From: an uncultured Collinsella sp.
Lineage (GTDB): Bacteria; Actinomycetota; Coriobacteriia; Coriobacteriales; Coriobacteriaceae
NCBI GenBank assembly: GCA_934668875.1
Contig: CAKUON010000012.1
Span: forward strand, 1 to 64,000
Direction: 5' to 3'
Length of the DNA stretch: 64,000 bases
Below the pieces are notes generated by a model. It saw only the letters and a list, made by a program, of their open reading frames with translations. It had not been told where the DNA came from and did no database searches. Position numbers and translations under genes: made by a program. Position 1 is the stretch's first letter; each line of letters opens with the position of its first letter. Below, piece after piece: positions 18,576 to 29,903 of this stretch.

Positions 18576-19075
18576 GGGGCCTCCTTTGCTGCGGTTAGGG
18601 TTCAAATGTCTCTATATAAGGTTCTAGTTTACCCGCATGTGGCACACCGGGGGTGCCGCACTTGGACTTGCACCTTTGCACCACGAAGACGGATGTCGCA
18701 CAAATGTCGGCACCTTGGACGACCGAGTGGTATCACGGTGCCGCAAACGGTCGATATTTGGCGGCGAACGGTGCATATTTTGGAGGGGCACCGTCCTGCC
18801 CGGGATATGTAGTCAACCTTGATAAAACGTTTGCCCAGCTTGGGGGTATGGATGCCACACAAGGGTCTTCGGGGATAGAAAAAACGTTTCATCATTGGCG
18901 GCTTTAGGTGAATAACTGACCAACCAGAACGGTAAAATAGTGTTTGTCTGAGCGTTGAGACGTTTAGACATCGTGCATTGTCATCGCCGGCAACGCACAA
19001 AACGGTCCTAACGGAGCCAATCGGGTGCTCCGTTATATACACAAGTCTAAGAGGGGCTTGTTTAGGAGGCACAGT
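18576..19075. promoter_or_regulatory. 500-bp intergenic region with a leader hairpin before the alcohol dehydrogenase
   Basis: No gene is visible. A stem AACGGAGC / GCTCCGTT (19010-19034) lies in the presumptive leader of the dehydrogenase, 41 bases before its start. Upstream there are repeated GGTGC/GCACC tracts, including ACGGTGC / GCACCGT near 18766-18792. Two AAAACGTTT-like blocks occur around 18825 and 18885. No recognisable riboswitch was found. Confidence 0.45.
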
Positions 19076-20299
19076 ATGGGACGTTTTACCAATCCTCGCG
19101 ATCTGTACTTTGGTGAGGGCGCTCGCCACGAGGTGAAGAACCTCAAGGGCAAGAAGGCCATCATCGTTTCTGGCGGCAGCTCTATGCGTCGCGGCGGGTT
19201 CTTGCAGGACGTCGAGGCCGACCTCAAAGAGGCCGGCATGGAGGTCAAGCTGTTCGAGGGCGTCGAGTCCGACCCGTCCATCGAGACGGTCATGAAGGGC
19301 GCCGAGGCCATGCGCGAGTTCGAGCCCGACTGGATTATCGCCATCGGCGGCGGCTCGCCCATCGATGCCGCTAAGGCCATGTGGGTCTTCTACGAGTATC
19401 CCGAGGAGTCCTTCGACAACATCATCCAGCCGTTCAGCTTCCCCGAGCTGCGTCAGAAGGCTCATTTCTGCGCCATCTCCTCTACCTCCGGCACCGCTAC
19501 CGAGGTCACCGCGTTCTCCGTCATTACCGACTACGCCAAGGGCATCAAGTACCCGCTGGCCGACTTCAACATCACCCCTGATGTCGCCATCGTCGACCCC
19601 GAGCTCACCTACACCATGCCCGCCAAGCTGTGCGCTCACACCGGCATGGATGCTCTGACCCACTGCATGGAGGCCTACGTTTCCACCTTCGCCTCTATGT
19701 TCACCGACGCCAACGCTCTGCACGGCATCCGCGAGATCGTCGAGTGGCTGCCCAAGTCCTATGCTGGCGACCATGAGGCCCGTCAGCACATGCACGAGGC
19801 TCAGTGCATCGCCGGTATCGCCTTCTCCTCGGGCCTGCTCGGCATTGTTCACTCCATGGCTCACAAGACTGGTGCCGCTTTCGAGAACGGCCACATCATC
19901 CACGGTGCTGCTAACGCCATGTACCTGGGCAAGGTCATCCAGTGGAACTCCAAGGACCCGCGTGCTGCCGAGCGTTACGCTTACGTGGCCAAGGAGATCC
20001 TGCACCTTCCCGGCGAGACCAACGAGGAGCTCATCGCTGCGCTCGTCCAGAAGATCCGCGACCTCAACGACCAGCTCAACATTCCGCAGTCCATCAAGGA
20101 TTACGCAAATGGTGGCGTGAAGGTCGACGCCGAGAACCCGCAGATGGTTTCCGAGGAGGAGTTCCTCGCCAAGTTGCCCGAGATCGCCGCGAACGCCGAG
20201 ACCGACGCCTGCACGCCGGAGAACCCGCGTGAGACCAAGGCTGCCGACTTCGAGAAGATCCTCAAGGCCTGCTACTACGACACCGACATCGATTTCTAA
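19076..20299 (+). CDS. iron-containing alcohol dehydrogenase
   Basis: The 407-residue group III (iron) alcohol dehydrogenase interconverts an aldehyde and an alcohol with NAD(P)H. The N-terminal nucleotide domain shows IIAIGGGSPIDAAKAM. The metal-binding part shows AHTGMDALTHCMEAYVS, GIVHSMAHKTGAAF and ENGHIIHGAAN, carrying the aspartate and three histidines expected. The ATG at 19076 follows AGGAGG; the longer frame from 19025 does not. Codon bias is strong, as for glnN, suggesting high expression in fermentation. It has its own terminator. Substrate (ethanol, butanol or propanediol class) cannot be told from sequence alone. Confidence 0.92.
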   Translation: MGRFTNPRDLYFGEGARHEVKNLKGKKAIIVSGGSSMRRGGFLQDVEADLKEAGMEVKLFEGVESDPSIETVMKGAEAMREFEPDWIIAIGGGSPIDAAKAMWVFYEYPEESFDNIIQPFSFPELRQKAHFCAISSTSGTATEVTAFSVITDYAKGIKYPLADFNITPDVAIVDPELTYTMPAKLCAHTGMDALTHCMEAYVSTFASMFTDANALHGIREIVEWLPKSYAGDHEARQHMHEAQCIAGIAFSSGLLGIVHSMAHKTGAAFENGHIIHGAANAMYLGKVIQWNSKDPRAAERYAYVAKEILHLPGETNEELIAALVQKIRDLNDQLNIPQSIKDYANGGVKVDAENPQMVSEEEFLAKLPEIAANAETDACTPENPRETKAADFEKILKACYYDTDIDF

Positions 20300-20319
20300 T
20301 CGATTCTCACTGTCTTGCA

Positions 20320-20353
20320 AAGGGTCTCGCGCTCAATGCGCGAGGCCCTTTTT
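20320..20353 (+). terminator. intrinsic terminator of the iron alcohol dehydrogenase
   Basis: The stem AAGGGTCTCGCGC / GCGCGAGGCCCTT is followed by TTTCTTT. Confidence 0.88.
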
Positions 20354-20393
20354 CTTTGCACCAATCGTTGTTTGATGAAGGGCGGATTCTCGT

Positions 20394-21461
20394 ATGGCGC
20401 TTCCTATGGTTTATGGCGGTCCCGGCCGGTATGTTCAGGGGCCGGGCGAACTTTCGCGTCAGGGCAGGTATTTGTCATGGTTGGGCTGCGCTGCCTATGT
20501 CTTGTTTGACCAGGGCACCGAGGATCGGCTGTGCAGGCAGATCGTCGATGGATTTCTGGACGAAGATCTAAGCGAGCCGTTCTTTAAGATTTATAACGGT
20601 CCGTGTACGGAAGAGGCCGTTGTCGGAATGGCTCAGGAAGCCCAGGCCGAGTATTGCGACATGGTGGTGGGCATTGGCGGCGGCAAGATGCTCGATATCG
20701 CCAAGGCAGTAGCGTTTTATGCCGAGCTGCCGTTGTGTGTATGCCCAACGGCGGCCTCAATGGATGGTCCGTGCAGCGCGATTTCGGTGCTGTATCACGA
20801 GGATGGGTCGTTCGACCGTTACCTGATGCTCGAGAAGAATCCAGACCTGGTCGTGGTCGATACCGATGTGGTTGCTGCGGCCCCACTGCGCATGACGGTT
20901 GCTGGTATGGGCGATGCACTGGCAACGTACTTCGAGGCGCGTTCGTGTGCCGCGGCGAGAGGTGCGAACGAGCACGGTGGCGCGCCGGGGCACTTGGCAC
21001 TGGTCGCGGCACGTGCCTGCTACGACACGCTTATGGAATGCGGCGTCGCTGCCAAGCGCGATCTCAAAAAGGGGCGTACATCGCCGGCGGTTGAGCGCCT
21101 GATCGAGTGCAACATCCTGCTTTCGGGCGTTGGCTTTGAGAGCGGTGGCTTGGCGTTGGCGCATGCCATCGCCAACGGTCTGACGATCCTGCCCGAGTGC
21201 AAGGCCATGCATGGCGAGGCCGTGGCATTTGGCCTGGTGGTGCAGCTGCGTCTGGAGCGTGCGCCCGAGCTTAATCAGGTGCTCGAGTTTTGTCAGCGCG
21301 TTGGTCTGCCGACGACGCTCGAGGAGCTGGGCCTTGGCGAGATTTCCGATGCCGACCTGATGAGCGTTGCGGATGCGGCCTTTAGAAACGAACGCAATAT
21401 GGCCAACGAGCAGGCCAAGGTGACCAAACAAAAGCTCGTCGAGCTCATGCGCGAGGCATAG
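20394..21461 (+). CDS. glycerol dehydrogenase-like (GldA family) enzyme
   Basis: The 355-residue protein has the GldA/iron-ADH fold: an NAD site VVGIGGGKMLDIAKAVA, the PTAASMDGPCSAISVLY loop, and the metal ligands D in AGMGDALATYFEA, H in GGLALAHAIANGL, and H in AMHGEAVAFG. GldA enzymes are zinc-dependent and oxidise glycerol or related diols to ketones. AAGGGCGG precedes the ATG. It is separated from the preceding iron ADH by a terminator, so the two are neighbours but probably not one operon. Identity as true glycerol dehydrogenase is likely but not certain within the family. Confidence 0.85.
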   Translation: MALPMVYGGPGRYVQGPGELSRQGRYLSWLGCAAYVLFDQGTEDRLCRQIVDGFLDEDLSEPFFKIYNGPCTEEAVVGMAQEAQAEYCDMVVGIGGGKMLDIAKAVAFYAELPLCVCPTAASMDGPCSAISVLYHEDGSFDRYLMLEKNPDLVVVDTDVVAAAPLRMTVAGMGDALATYFEARSCAAARGANEHGGAPGHLALVAARACYDTLMECGVAAKRDLKKGRTSPAVERLIECNILLSGVGFESGGLALAHAIANGLTILPECKAMHGEAVAFGLVVQLRLERAPELNQVLEFCQRVGLPTTLEELGLGEISDADLMSVADAAFRNERNMANEQAKVTKQKLVELMREA

Positions 21462-21612
21462 TTTGGCGCTTGATTGACCTTGTGCAATCGAGGCGGCGAT
21501 AGGCCATGGGCTATTTGCCTCAAAGGTGCTCCGCGTGTAATTTGCCCGAGGCGTGGGCCGATAGCGTATCATTATCTCTTGCTTGTTTGCACTGCTCAGG
21601 GAGGGGCCGCGC

Positions 21613-22866
21613 ATGGCGCAGGAACACGATCTATTTGATGACATTATCGAGATCAGCAAGGGTTTCGACTTTCTTAAAAACCCGCTTGGCGGCGTGACCG
21701 ACGCGCTCGATCCGTCAGCGCCGCAGTGGAATCCTGCCGACTATAAGGAGCGTCCGCGCGGCAACACGATTCCATGTCTGACCTGCAAAAACGAAAAGAG
21801 CGGCTGCACCGCGTGCATGGACGTGTGCCCGGTCAACGCCATCGAGGTCGAGGAAGACGCCATCGAGATCCTCGATACCTGCCGTAAGTGCGGCCTGTGC
21901 GCTGCCGCCTGCCCGACTGAGGCGATTATTTCGCCGCGCCTGGCGCCCAAAAACCTTTACGACGACATTGTCTCGGCGGCTACGAGCCACGAGACCGCCT
22001 ACGTTACCTGCACGCGTGCCCTCAAGCGCATGCCGCGCGAGAACGAGGTCGTCGTCGCCTGCGTAGGCGATATTACGGCCGAGACCTGGTTCTCGGTGCT
22101 GGCCGACTATCCCAACGTGAGCGTCTACCTGCCTCTGGGCGTGTGCGATAAGTGCCGTAACACCGGTGGCGAGGATATCCTGGGTGAGGCCATCGCCACT
22201 GCCGAGGAGTGGGCCGGTACGGGCATGGGCTTGGAGGTCGACCCCAAGAGCCTCAAGTGCCATAAGCGCCGCGAGTACGAGCGCAAGGAGTACATGGAAA
22301 AGATCGCCCGCACCACGGGCCTTACCGTGACAAAGCTCAATCCGGCAACGGCGGCACTGGCCTCGGTGACGCAGAAGCTCAAAGCCCATCGCCATCAGAT
22401 TACTCAGTTGGAGCGTACGCTCAACACCATGTGCGGCACCACGACGACCAAGCGTCGCCGTTCGCTCACGCACGGGCGGCAGCTGGTGCTCTCGACGCTG
22501 CAAAACCACCCCGAGCTTGCCCAGAACATGCAGGTGAGCACGCCTGAGTGTGATTTTGACAAGTGCACGTCGTGTGGCGAGTGCGTCAACGTGTGCCCTA
22601 CGTTTGCCTGCGATCTGGTGGGAAGCGGCCGCTTTGCACTGGAGTCGACGTACTGCCTGGGCTGCGGCGCCTGCGTCAAGGTTTGCCCCGAGCATGCGCT
22701 CAAGCTCGTTGAGCACGATGCGTCCAACCTGGTCGTCGTCGATCCCGAGGCCGAGGAGAAGGCCGCCCAGAAGGCCAAGGCTCACGAAGAGGCCGAGAAG
22801 GTCAAGGCAGAGGCAAAGGCTAAGCTCGACAAGATGCTCGACCAAGTGGAGAAGCTCGCGGACTAG
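21613..22866 (+). CDS. ferredoxin-type protein with four [4Fe-4S] motifs and an unassigned middle domain
   Basis: The 417-residue protein has two ferredoxin pairs. The N-terminal pair is CTACMDVCP with CRKCGLCAAACP. The C-terminal pair is CTSCGECVNVCP with CLGCGACVKVCP. Between them (about residues 115-290) is a domain with VVACVGDITAETW, a CDKC motif, and a lysine/arginine-rich helix that I cannot assign. The last 40 residues are an Ala/Lys/Glu helix. It has no membrane segment, so it should act as a soluble electron carrier or oxidoreductase subunit. The ATG at 21613 follows GGGAGGGG; the ATG at 21583 lies before that site. It may be transcribed from its own promoter, 151 bp after gldA. Confidence 0.85.
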   Translation: MAQEHDLFDDIIEISKGFDFLKNPLGGVTDALDPSAPQWNPADYKERPRGNTIPCLTCKNEKSGCTACMDVCPVNAIEVEEDAIEILDTCRKCGLCAAACPTEAIISPRLAPKNLYDDIVSAATSHETAYVTCTRALKRMPRENEVVVACVGDITAETWFSVLADYPNVSVYLPLGVCDKCRNTGGEDILGEAIATAEEWAGTGMGLEVDPKSLKCHKRREYERKEYMEKIARTTGLTVTKLNPATAALASVTQKLKAHRHQITQLERTLNTMCGTTTTKRRRSLTHGRQLVLSTLQNHPELAQNMQVSTPECDFDKCTSCGECVNVCPTFACDLVGSGRFALESTYCLGCGACVKVCPEHALKLVEHDASNLVVVDPEAEEKAAQKAKAHEEAEKVKAEAKAKLDKMLDQVEKLAD

Positions 22867-22885
22867 CTAAAAGAGCGTAAATGAT

Positions 22886-22916
22886 GGCCGGTGGGACAGG
22901 TACTGCCCCGCCGGCC
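22886..22916. repeat. hairpin with GGGACAGGTACTG core
   Basis: Stem GGCCGGTGGG against a matching GCCCCGCCGGCC tract, just after the ferredoxin stop. It may act as a terminator. Its core resembles the GGGACAG motif of the hairpins near 14192 and 62852. Confidence 0.6.
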
Positions 22917-22921
22917 AAAAA

Positions 22922-22988
22922 AGTTGCGGTGGAATAGTTCCTGTTTTGCCCTTAAGCTGGCCATTCTAGGAACTATTCCACCGCAACT
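22922..22988. repeat. perfect 21-bp inverted repeat with 25-bp loop
   Basis: Arms 22922-22942 and 22968-22988 are exact complements (core GTTGCGGTGGAATAGTTCCT). The element lies between the convergent ferredoxin and GntR genes. Its arms are longer than a typical terminator and have no T-run directly after. Confidence 0.88.
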
Positions 22989-22997
22989 AATAGATAG

Positions 22998-23753
22998 CTA
23001 GTTCATGCTGCTTTGGTGGCCGGTTCGACCGGTACCGTTGCGCGTCACGGTTTCATGGAGCAAAAAGAAGCTGGGAACCTGCTTTGTCTCGGTGTATTCC
23101 ATAAGGATGCCGTCGGCGTTGTAGGTCTGCCCGCGTACAACGGCGAGTGCGTTAAAGTCGTCGAGATCGAGCACGCGTGCATCCTCGGGCGTGGGATGCT
23201 CAATCGTTACATCGCGTTTGCCCGTGGCAATCTTAATGCCAAGGTCTTCTTCGAGATAACGATAGATCGAGTCGTTGACAATCTCGGCTGTCAGCCCCGG
23301 TACCTGTGAGCTTAGGTAATAGGAGTCGTCGGAGCACACGGCTCGTCCGTCTGCATAACGGATGCGTTTGGCACGCGTGAGCTCACAGCCTTCGGGAAAC
23401 CCGGTGATCTTTGAGAGCGCCTTGTTGCAGACGAGAAGCTCAAAGACGGTGGTAACGGTTCTGAGCTCAAAGCCTCGGCTGGCTGCGATTTCCTTAAAGG
23501 TTTCGAGCCCGCCACCGCCACGGCTCGTTTCGCCGTTGATGTTGCGAATGACGCGCATACCTTTGCCCTGTTGGGGCAGCACATAGCCATCTGCTGCGAG
23601 CAGCGAGATGGCGCGGCGGACTGTCATGCGCGAACAATCAAACTGCTGCGTGAGTTCGGTTTCCGAAGGCAGATAACTCTGGTAGGCATACGTGCCGTCG
23701 TCGATCGACTGCTTCACGGTGTCATAGATGGTTTGAAAGATGGCTCGCGCCAT
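22998..23753 (-). CDS. GntR-family transcriptional regulator with UTRA effector domain (HutC/TreR type)
   Basis: The 251-residue protein has an N-terminal winged helix (YLPSETELTQQFDCSRMTVRRAISLL) and a C-terminal UTRA domain (TRAKRIRYADGRAVCSDDSYYL, then YRYLEEDLGIKIATGKRDV), the fold that senses sugar phosphates in TreR-like proteins. It lies beside, and in the same direction as, the zinc dehydrogenase gene. The divergent PTS/glucosidase genes follow, with operator-like repeats between. It is therefore the obvious local regulator, with the phosphorylated alpha-glucoside or glucose-6-phosphate as a likely effector (inference). Confidence 0.9.
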   Translation of the reverse strand: MARAIFQTIYDTVKQSIDDGTYAYQSYLPSETELTQQFDCSRMTVRRAISLLAADGYVLPQQGKGMRVIRNINGETSRGGGGLETFKEIAASRGFELRTVTTVFELLVCNKALSKITGFPEGCELTRAKRIRYADGRAVCSDDSYYLSSQVPGLTAEIVNDSIYRYLEEDLGIKIATGKRDVTIEHPTPEDARVLDLDDFNALAVVRGQTYNADGILMEYTETKQVPSFFLLHETVTRNGTGRTGHQSSMN

Positions 23754-23819
23754 GACGGTCTCCTAGAGGTGCATGTGCGGGCGGTGGATGGGGGACCGTC
23801 CGCACAGATGTCGATCGAA

Positions 23820-24845
23820 TTACTTGCTGGGGTCGATTATATATTTACCCATGGCGCGCAGTGCCGGGTCCGACAGGATGGCGCCGAGCTCGTCGAGCGA
23901 GGCAACCTTGGCGACCATCGAGGATACGTCGAGCCTGCCCGAGTCGATGAGCTCGAGTGCGCGACGCTGCGTGTAAGGGTTGATGTAGGACGAGGTAAGC
24001 ACGAGCTCCTTCTGGAAGATTTCGAAGGGCTTGACGGTGATCGTCTCGTCGGGCTTGGTAAGGCCGAACATCATGACCGTAGCCTTGTGGCCGGCAATTT
24101 GGATGGCCTGCTCGATGGTGACGGGCTTGCCCACGCACTCGATGACGACATCGACGTTGCCGACACCTTCCTGCTTCAGGCGAGCGGGGACGTCCTCATG
24201 GATGGAGTCGATCGCAAGGTCGGCACCGAGTTTGAGTGCAACCTCGCGCTTACCCTCGACGGGCTCCAGCAGAACGACCTTGGTGGCGCCGGCGTTTTTG
24301 GCGAGCTGCATCATGAGCAAGCCGATCATGCCGCCACCGATGACGACGACAGTGCTGCCCGGCTTGATATTGCACATGTCGATGCCGTGCAGGCAGCAGG
24401 CAACGGGCTCGGTCATAGCGCCCTGTTCAAAGCTCGTGTTGTCGCCGAGTTTGTAAACCTGTTGCATATCGACGGCGCAATACTCGGCAAAGCCACCGTT
24501 AACCGTGGTGCCGTAGCCGGTCATATGCTCGCAGTAGTGGTTGATGCCATCTCGGCAGGGCTCGCAGCAGCCGCAGGGATGGTTGGGGTCGATGCACACG
24601 CGGTCGCCCGGCTTAAAGCCGGTGACGTCGCTGCCCACGGCCTCGACCACGCCGGCGAACTCATGGCCCAAGATCGTGGGCGGGGTAACGTCGGCGGCGC
24701 CCTTGTCGCCCTCATAGATATGTACGTCGGTGCCGCAGACACCGCATGCCTTGACGTAAATCAGAACGTCGCGCTTGCCCACGGCCGGCTTTGCCGAATC
24801 CTCGACCCTCAGATCGTGCTTTCCATAGAAGACCGCGCTTTTCAT
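23820..24845 (-). CDS. zinc-dependent medium-chain dehydrogenase, sorbitol/threonine dehydrogenase-like
   Basis: The 341-residue MDR enzyme has catalytic zinc ligands C37 (GVCGTD) and H61-E62 (GHEF), a structural zinc loop with C91, C94, C97 and C105, and an NAD site VVVIGGGMIGLLMMQLA. The protein fits polyol, threonine or galactitol-phosphate dehydrogenases; sequence alone does not decide. AGGAG lies six bases before the ATG. The gene is the first of the minus-strand arm of the sugar cluster, divergent from the PTS gene, with the GntR gene downstream. In this setting oxidation of a polyol released from a disaccharide alcohol is a reasonable hypothesis. Confidence 0.87.
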   Translation of the reverse strand: MKSAVFYGKHDLRVEDSAKPAVGKRDVLIYVKACGVCGTDVHIYEGDKGAADVTPPTILGHEFAGVVEAVGSDVTGFKPGDRVCIDPNHPCGCCEPCRDGINHYCEHMTGYGTTVNGGFAEYCAVDMQQVYKLGDNTSFEQGAMTEPVACCLHGIDMCNIKPGSTVVVIGGGMIGLLMMQLAKNAGATKVVLLEPVEGKREVALKLGADLAIDSIHEDVPARLKQEGVGNVDVVIECVGKPVTIEQAIQIAGHKATVMMFGLTKPDETITVKPFEIFQKELVLTSSYINPYTQRRALELIDSGRLDVSSMVAKVASLDELGAILSDPALRAMGKYIIDPSK

Positions 24846-24899
24846 GGTGACTCCTTTAAATGGCGGTGGATGTTGTCTTGAAGTATAGGTATCTCTACA

Positions 24900-24925
24900 T
24901 ATCTAGACAAGCCTATCTAGACAAG
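24900..24925. promoter_or_regulatory. tandem operator-like repeats TATCTAGACAAG
   Basis: The 12-mer TATCTAGACAAG occurs twice (24900-24911, 24914-24925) upstream of the zinc dehydrogenase. A related sequence in inverted form lies near 25042-25055 on the PTS side. They are candidate sites for the adjacent GntR/UTRA regulator. Confidence 0.65.
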
Positions 24926-25031
24926 TAGAATAGAAATTCGAACTGCGAACTTCAATTTCATAGCATTTATCAGGCAAAATACTGGACATATACCGTTTAC
25001 CGCCAGAAATCGACCGTTGACCGAGCGCGGG

Positions 25032-25055
25032 TTATCTATTAACTTGTATAGATAA
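25032..25055. promoter_or_regulatory. inverted repeat TTATCTAT-N8-ATAGATAA before the PTS gene
   Basis: The 8-bp arms (25032-25039 and 25048-25055) are exact. The centre TAACTTGT matches the inverted form of the TATCTAGACAAG repeats 110 bp away, consistent with one regulator acting on both divergent promoters. Confidence 0.65.
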
Positions 25056-25201
25056 GTGATGTGATAAAACGTAAGTGCAAGAAGTCAGGGACACGGGCCC
25101 ACCCGTCCTATTGCACGAGGTACACGCAAACGGCGCGTCTGCGGTCTCGAGTGAAGCCAAAACCGCAGTCGCTCCGAATGAAGAGAGGGGAATCCCCCGT
25201 C

Positions 25202-26794
25202 ATGATGCAAAAGATACAACGTTTTGGCGGTGCAATGTATGCTCCGGCAATTCTCTTCGCATTCTCCGGAATCATCGTCGGCTTGGGCACGCTGTTTACC
25301 ACCGAGGCGATTTTTGGCGAGATGGCCACCGCGGGTCATCTGTGGTTTGACTGCTGGAATGTTCTGCTCCAGGGCGGCTGGACGCTCTTTAACCAGATGC
25401 CGCTGCTGTTCTGCGTGGCTCTGCCGATCTCGCTCGCGAACAAGCAGAACGCACGCTGCTGCATGGAAGCTGTAGCCATCTACCTTACCTTTAACTACTT
25501 TGTAAGCACGATTCTGGGCCAGTGGGGTCCTGCCTTTGGCGTTGACTTCTCCGTCGAGGCTGGTAGCGGCACCGGTCTTGCCACCATCGCGAGCATCAAG
25601 ACGCTCGACATGGGCATCATGGGCGCGCTCATTATCTCGGGTATCGCCACGATGCTGCACAACAAGTACTTTGATACCGAGCTGCCCGAGTGGCTGGGCG
25701 TGTTCTCCGGCTCCGTGTTCATCTACATGATTGGTTTCTTTGTCATGGTTCCGGTCGCAGTTATCGCTTGCCTGGTATGGCCGCACGTTCAGGCCGCAAT
25801 CTCTGCCTTCCAGGGATTCATCCTTTCCGCCGGTACGTTTGGCGTGGGCGTCTTTGCCTTCTTTGAGCGCGTTCTGATCCCTACGGGCCTGCATCACTTT
25901 ATCTATACGCCGTTCTATTACGACAACGCGGCGGTCAACGGTGGCATCTTTGCCGCCTGGGCCAATATCCTGCCCCAGCTCGCTGCCGATCCGAGCATTG
26001 CCCTCAAGGATGCTGCACCCTGGGCTGCCTACACCTGCCCTGGTTGGACTAAGGTCTTTGGTTCGCTTGGCGTGGCCATCGCGTTCTACATGACCGCCAA
26101 GCCCGAGCGCAAGCAGCGCGTCAAGGCCCTGCTCATCCCCGTCACCCTTACCGCTATGCTCTGCGGCATTACCGAGCCGCTCGACTTCACCTTCCTGTTT
26201 GTTGCCCCCGGCCTGTTTGTGGTTCACTGCGTGCTCGGTGCGCTTGGATGCATGGCTCAAAACGCTCTCGGTGTCGTGGGCATCTTCGACGGCGGCATCA
26301 TCTCGATGCTCTCGTGGGATTGGCTGCCTCTTTGGGCTGCACATGGCCTGCAATATGCCATCTCGATCCTGGTTGGCCTGTGCTTTACCACACTTTGGGT
26401 CGTGGTCTTCCGCTTCCTGATCGTCAAGTTCGACTTTAAGACCCCTGGTCGCGAGGACGATGACGTGGAGGTCGAGCTCAAGTCCAAGGCCGACTATAAG
26501 CAAAAGCAGGGTGGCGCCGCTGCCAGCAAGTCGGTTGCCCAGAGTAAGGATGACGAGCGCCTGGTGCTCGCCGAGAACATCCTCGATCTGCTCGGCGGCA
26601 CGGAAAACGTCATCGACGTCACCAACTGCGCGACCCGTCTGCGCGTCAACGTCAAGGACAAGGCTGCTGTCGCCCCAGAGGCTTCCTTCAAGGCCATCGG
26701 CACACATGGCCTGGTGGTCCAGGGCCAGTCGATCCAGGTCATCATAGGACTTACCGTTCCCCAGGTTCGCGAGAAGTTCGAGAGTCTTCTGTAG
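25202..26794 (+). CDS. PTS EIICB permease, alpha-glucoside (maltose-type) subfamily
   Basis: The 530-residue membrane protein takes up and phosphorylates a sugar. The EIIC part (residues 1 to about 420) has about ten hydrophobic segments and the signature GITEPLDFTFLFVAPGLF. A charged linker leads to EIIB, with phospho-acceptor C476 in the NCATRLRV motif. The alpha-glucoside subfamily (GlvC/MalX/AglA type) is supported by the next gene, a family 4 phospho-glucosidase. No EIIA domain is fused or adjacent, so a glucose-type EIIA must be supplied from elsewhere. The ATG at 25202 follows AGAGGGGAA and gives the expected membrane start; the frame upstream to 25061 overlaps the operator region. Confidence 0.92.
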   Translation: MMQKIQRFGGAMYAPAILFAFSGIIVGLGTLFTTEAIFGEMATAGHLWFDCWNVLLQGGWTLFNQMPLLFCVALPISLANKQNARCCMEAVAIYLTFNYFVSTILGQWGPAFGVDFSVEAGSGTGLATIASIKTLDMGIMGALIISGIATMLHNKYFDTELPEWLGVFSGSVFIYMIGFFVMVPVAVIACLVWPHVQAAISAFQGFILSAGTFGVGVFAFFERVLIPTGLHHFIYTPFYYDNAAVNGGIFAAWANILPQLAADPSIALKDAAPWAAYTCPGWTKVFGSLGVAIAFYMTAKPERKQRVKALLIPVTLTAMLCGITEPLDFTFLFVAPGLFVVHCVLGALGCMAQNALGVVGIFDGGIISMLSWDWLPLWAAHGLQYAISILVGLCFTTLWVVVFRFLIVKFDFKTPGREDDDVEVELKSKADYKQKQGGAAASKSVAQSKDDERLVLAENILDLLGGTENVIDVTNCATRLRVNVKDKAAVAPEASFKAIGTHGLVVQGQSIQVIIGLTVPQVREKFESLL

Positions 26795-26817
26795 ACGATT
26801 CACCCCAAAAAGCAAAC

Positions 26818-26849
26818 GGCCTTGCAGGGCTAGCACACTCCGCAAGGCC
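26818..26849 (+). terminator. intercistronic hairpin between PTS and glucosidase genes
   Basis: The stem GGCCTTGC / GCAAGGCC has no clear T-run. It may be a weak terminator or an mRNA-stability element that lets the two genes differ in level. Confidence 0.5.
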
Positions 26850-26924
26850 AGCTCCTTAGATCTAAATATTTACTCCAAGGTAACAATTCCAAACCGCACA
26901 AGGCCGCGTGCGGGGACGGATTGA

Positions 26925-28295
<1,371 letters not shown>

Positions 28296-28422
28296 GGTTT
28301 GATGCATCGAGACTCTTGGCTTCTCTGCTTCATTTGCGCCGCCGTGGTGTCTGGGTTCGCCCGGATGCTGCGGCGGCGCTATACTTATGCAGTTTGAAAT
28401 ACTTGTACCAAAAGGAGCTGTC

Positions 28423-29499
<1,077 letters not shown>

Positions 29500-29510
29500 G
29501 GACGACGCGC

Positions 29511-29894
29511 ATGTTTAAATATGGCAAAAAAGCCGGCTACATGGGCGTCGCGCTGCTGGTGCTTGCGGTGCTTCCGCTGGTGGTCGCAGCATTTGTTATC
29601 CCCAACATTGGTTCCGAAGTGGCAACGAAGTTTAACGCAGCCGGTGAGGTGACGCGCTGGGGCAAGAGCTACGAGCTGCTGGCGCTGCCGGTGCTCAACC
29701 TGCTGCTGAGCGTGGCGACGTACTTTACGGCAGGGCGCCAGGCTAAAAACAATGATGACTCCGCCGCCATGGCGCGCATCGTGTGCGAGCGCTACCTGCG
29801 CAACGGTTGCATCACGGGTGTGTTCCTCAACGTGATCAACGTCTACTTTATGTATTCGGCGATAACCGGCACAGGCTTTGGCTTTGGTTTCTAG
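29511..29894 (+). CDS. small membrane protein with DUF1648-like segment
   Basis: The 127-residue protein has three to four hydrophobic segments. Residues 28-50 (VIPNIGSEVATKFNAAGEVTRWG) follow the DUF1648 pattern, in which a P, a G and a W flank a short extracytoplasmic loop, as in SdpI-like immunity and regulator proteins. It starts 11 bases after ychF and may be read from the same transcript. Function unknown. Confidence 0.7.
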   Translation: MFKYGKKAGYMGVALLVLAVLPLVVAAFVIPNIGSEVATKFNAAGEVTRWGKSYELLALPVLNLLLSVATYFTAGRQAKNNDDSAAMARIVCERYLRNGCITGVFLNVINVYFMYSAITGTGFGFGF

Positions 29895-29903
29895 CTTGTC
29901 CTT

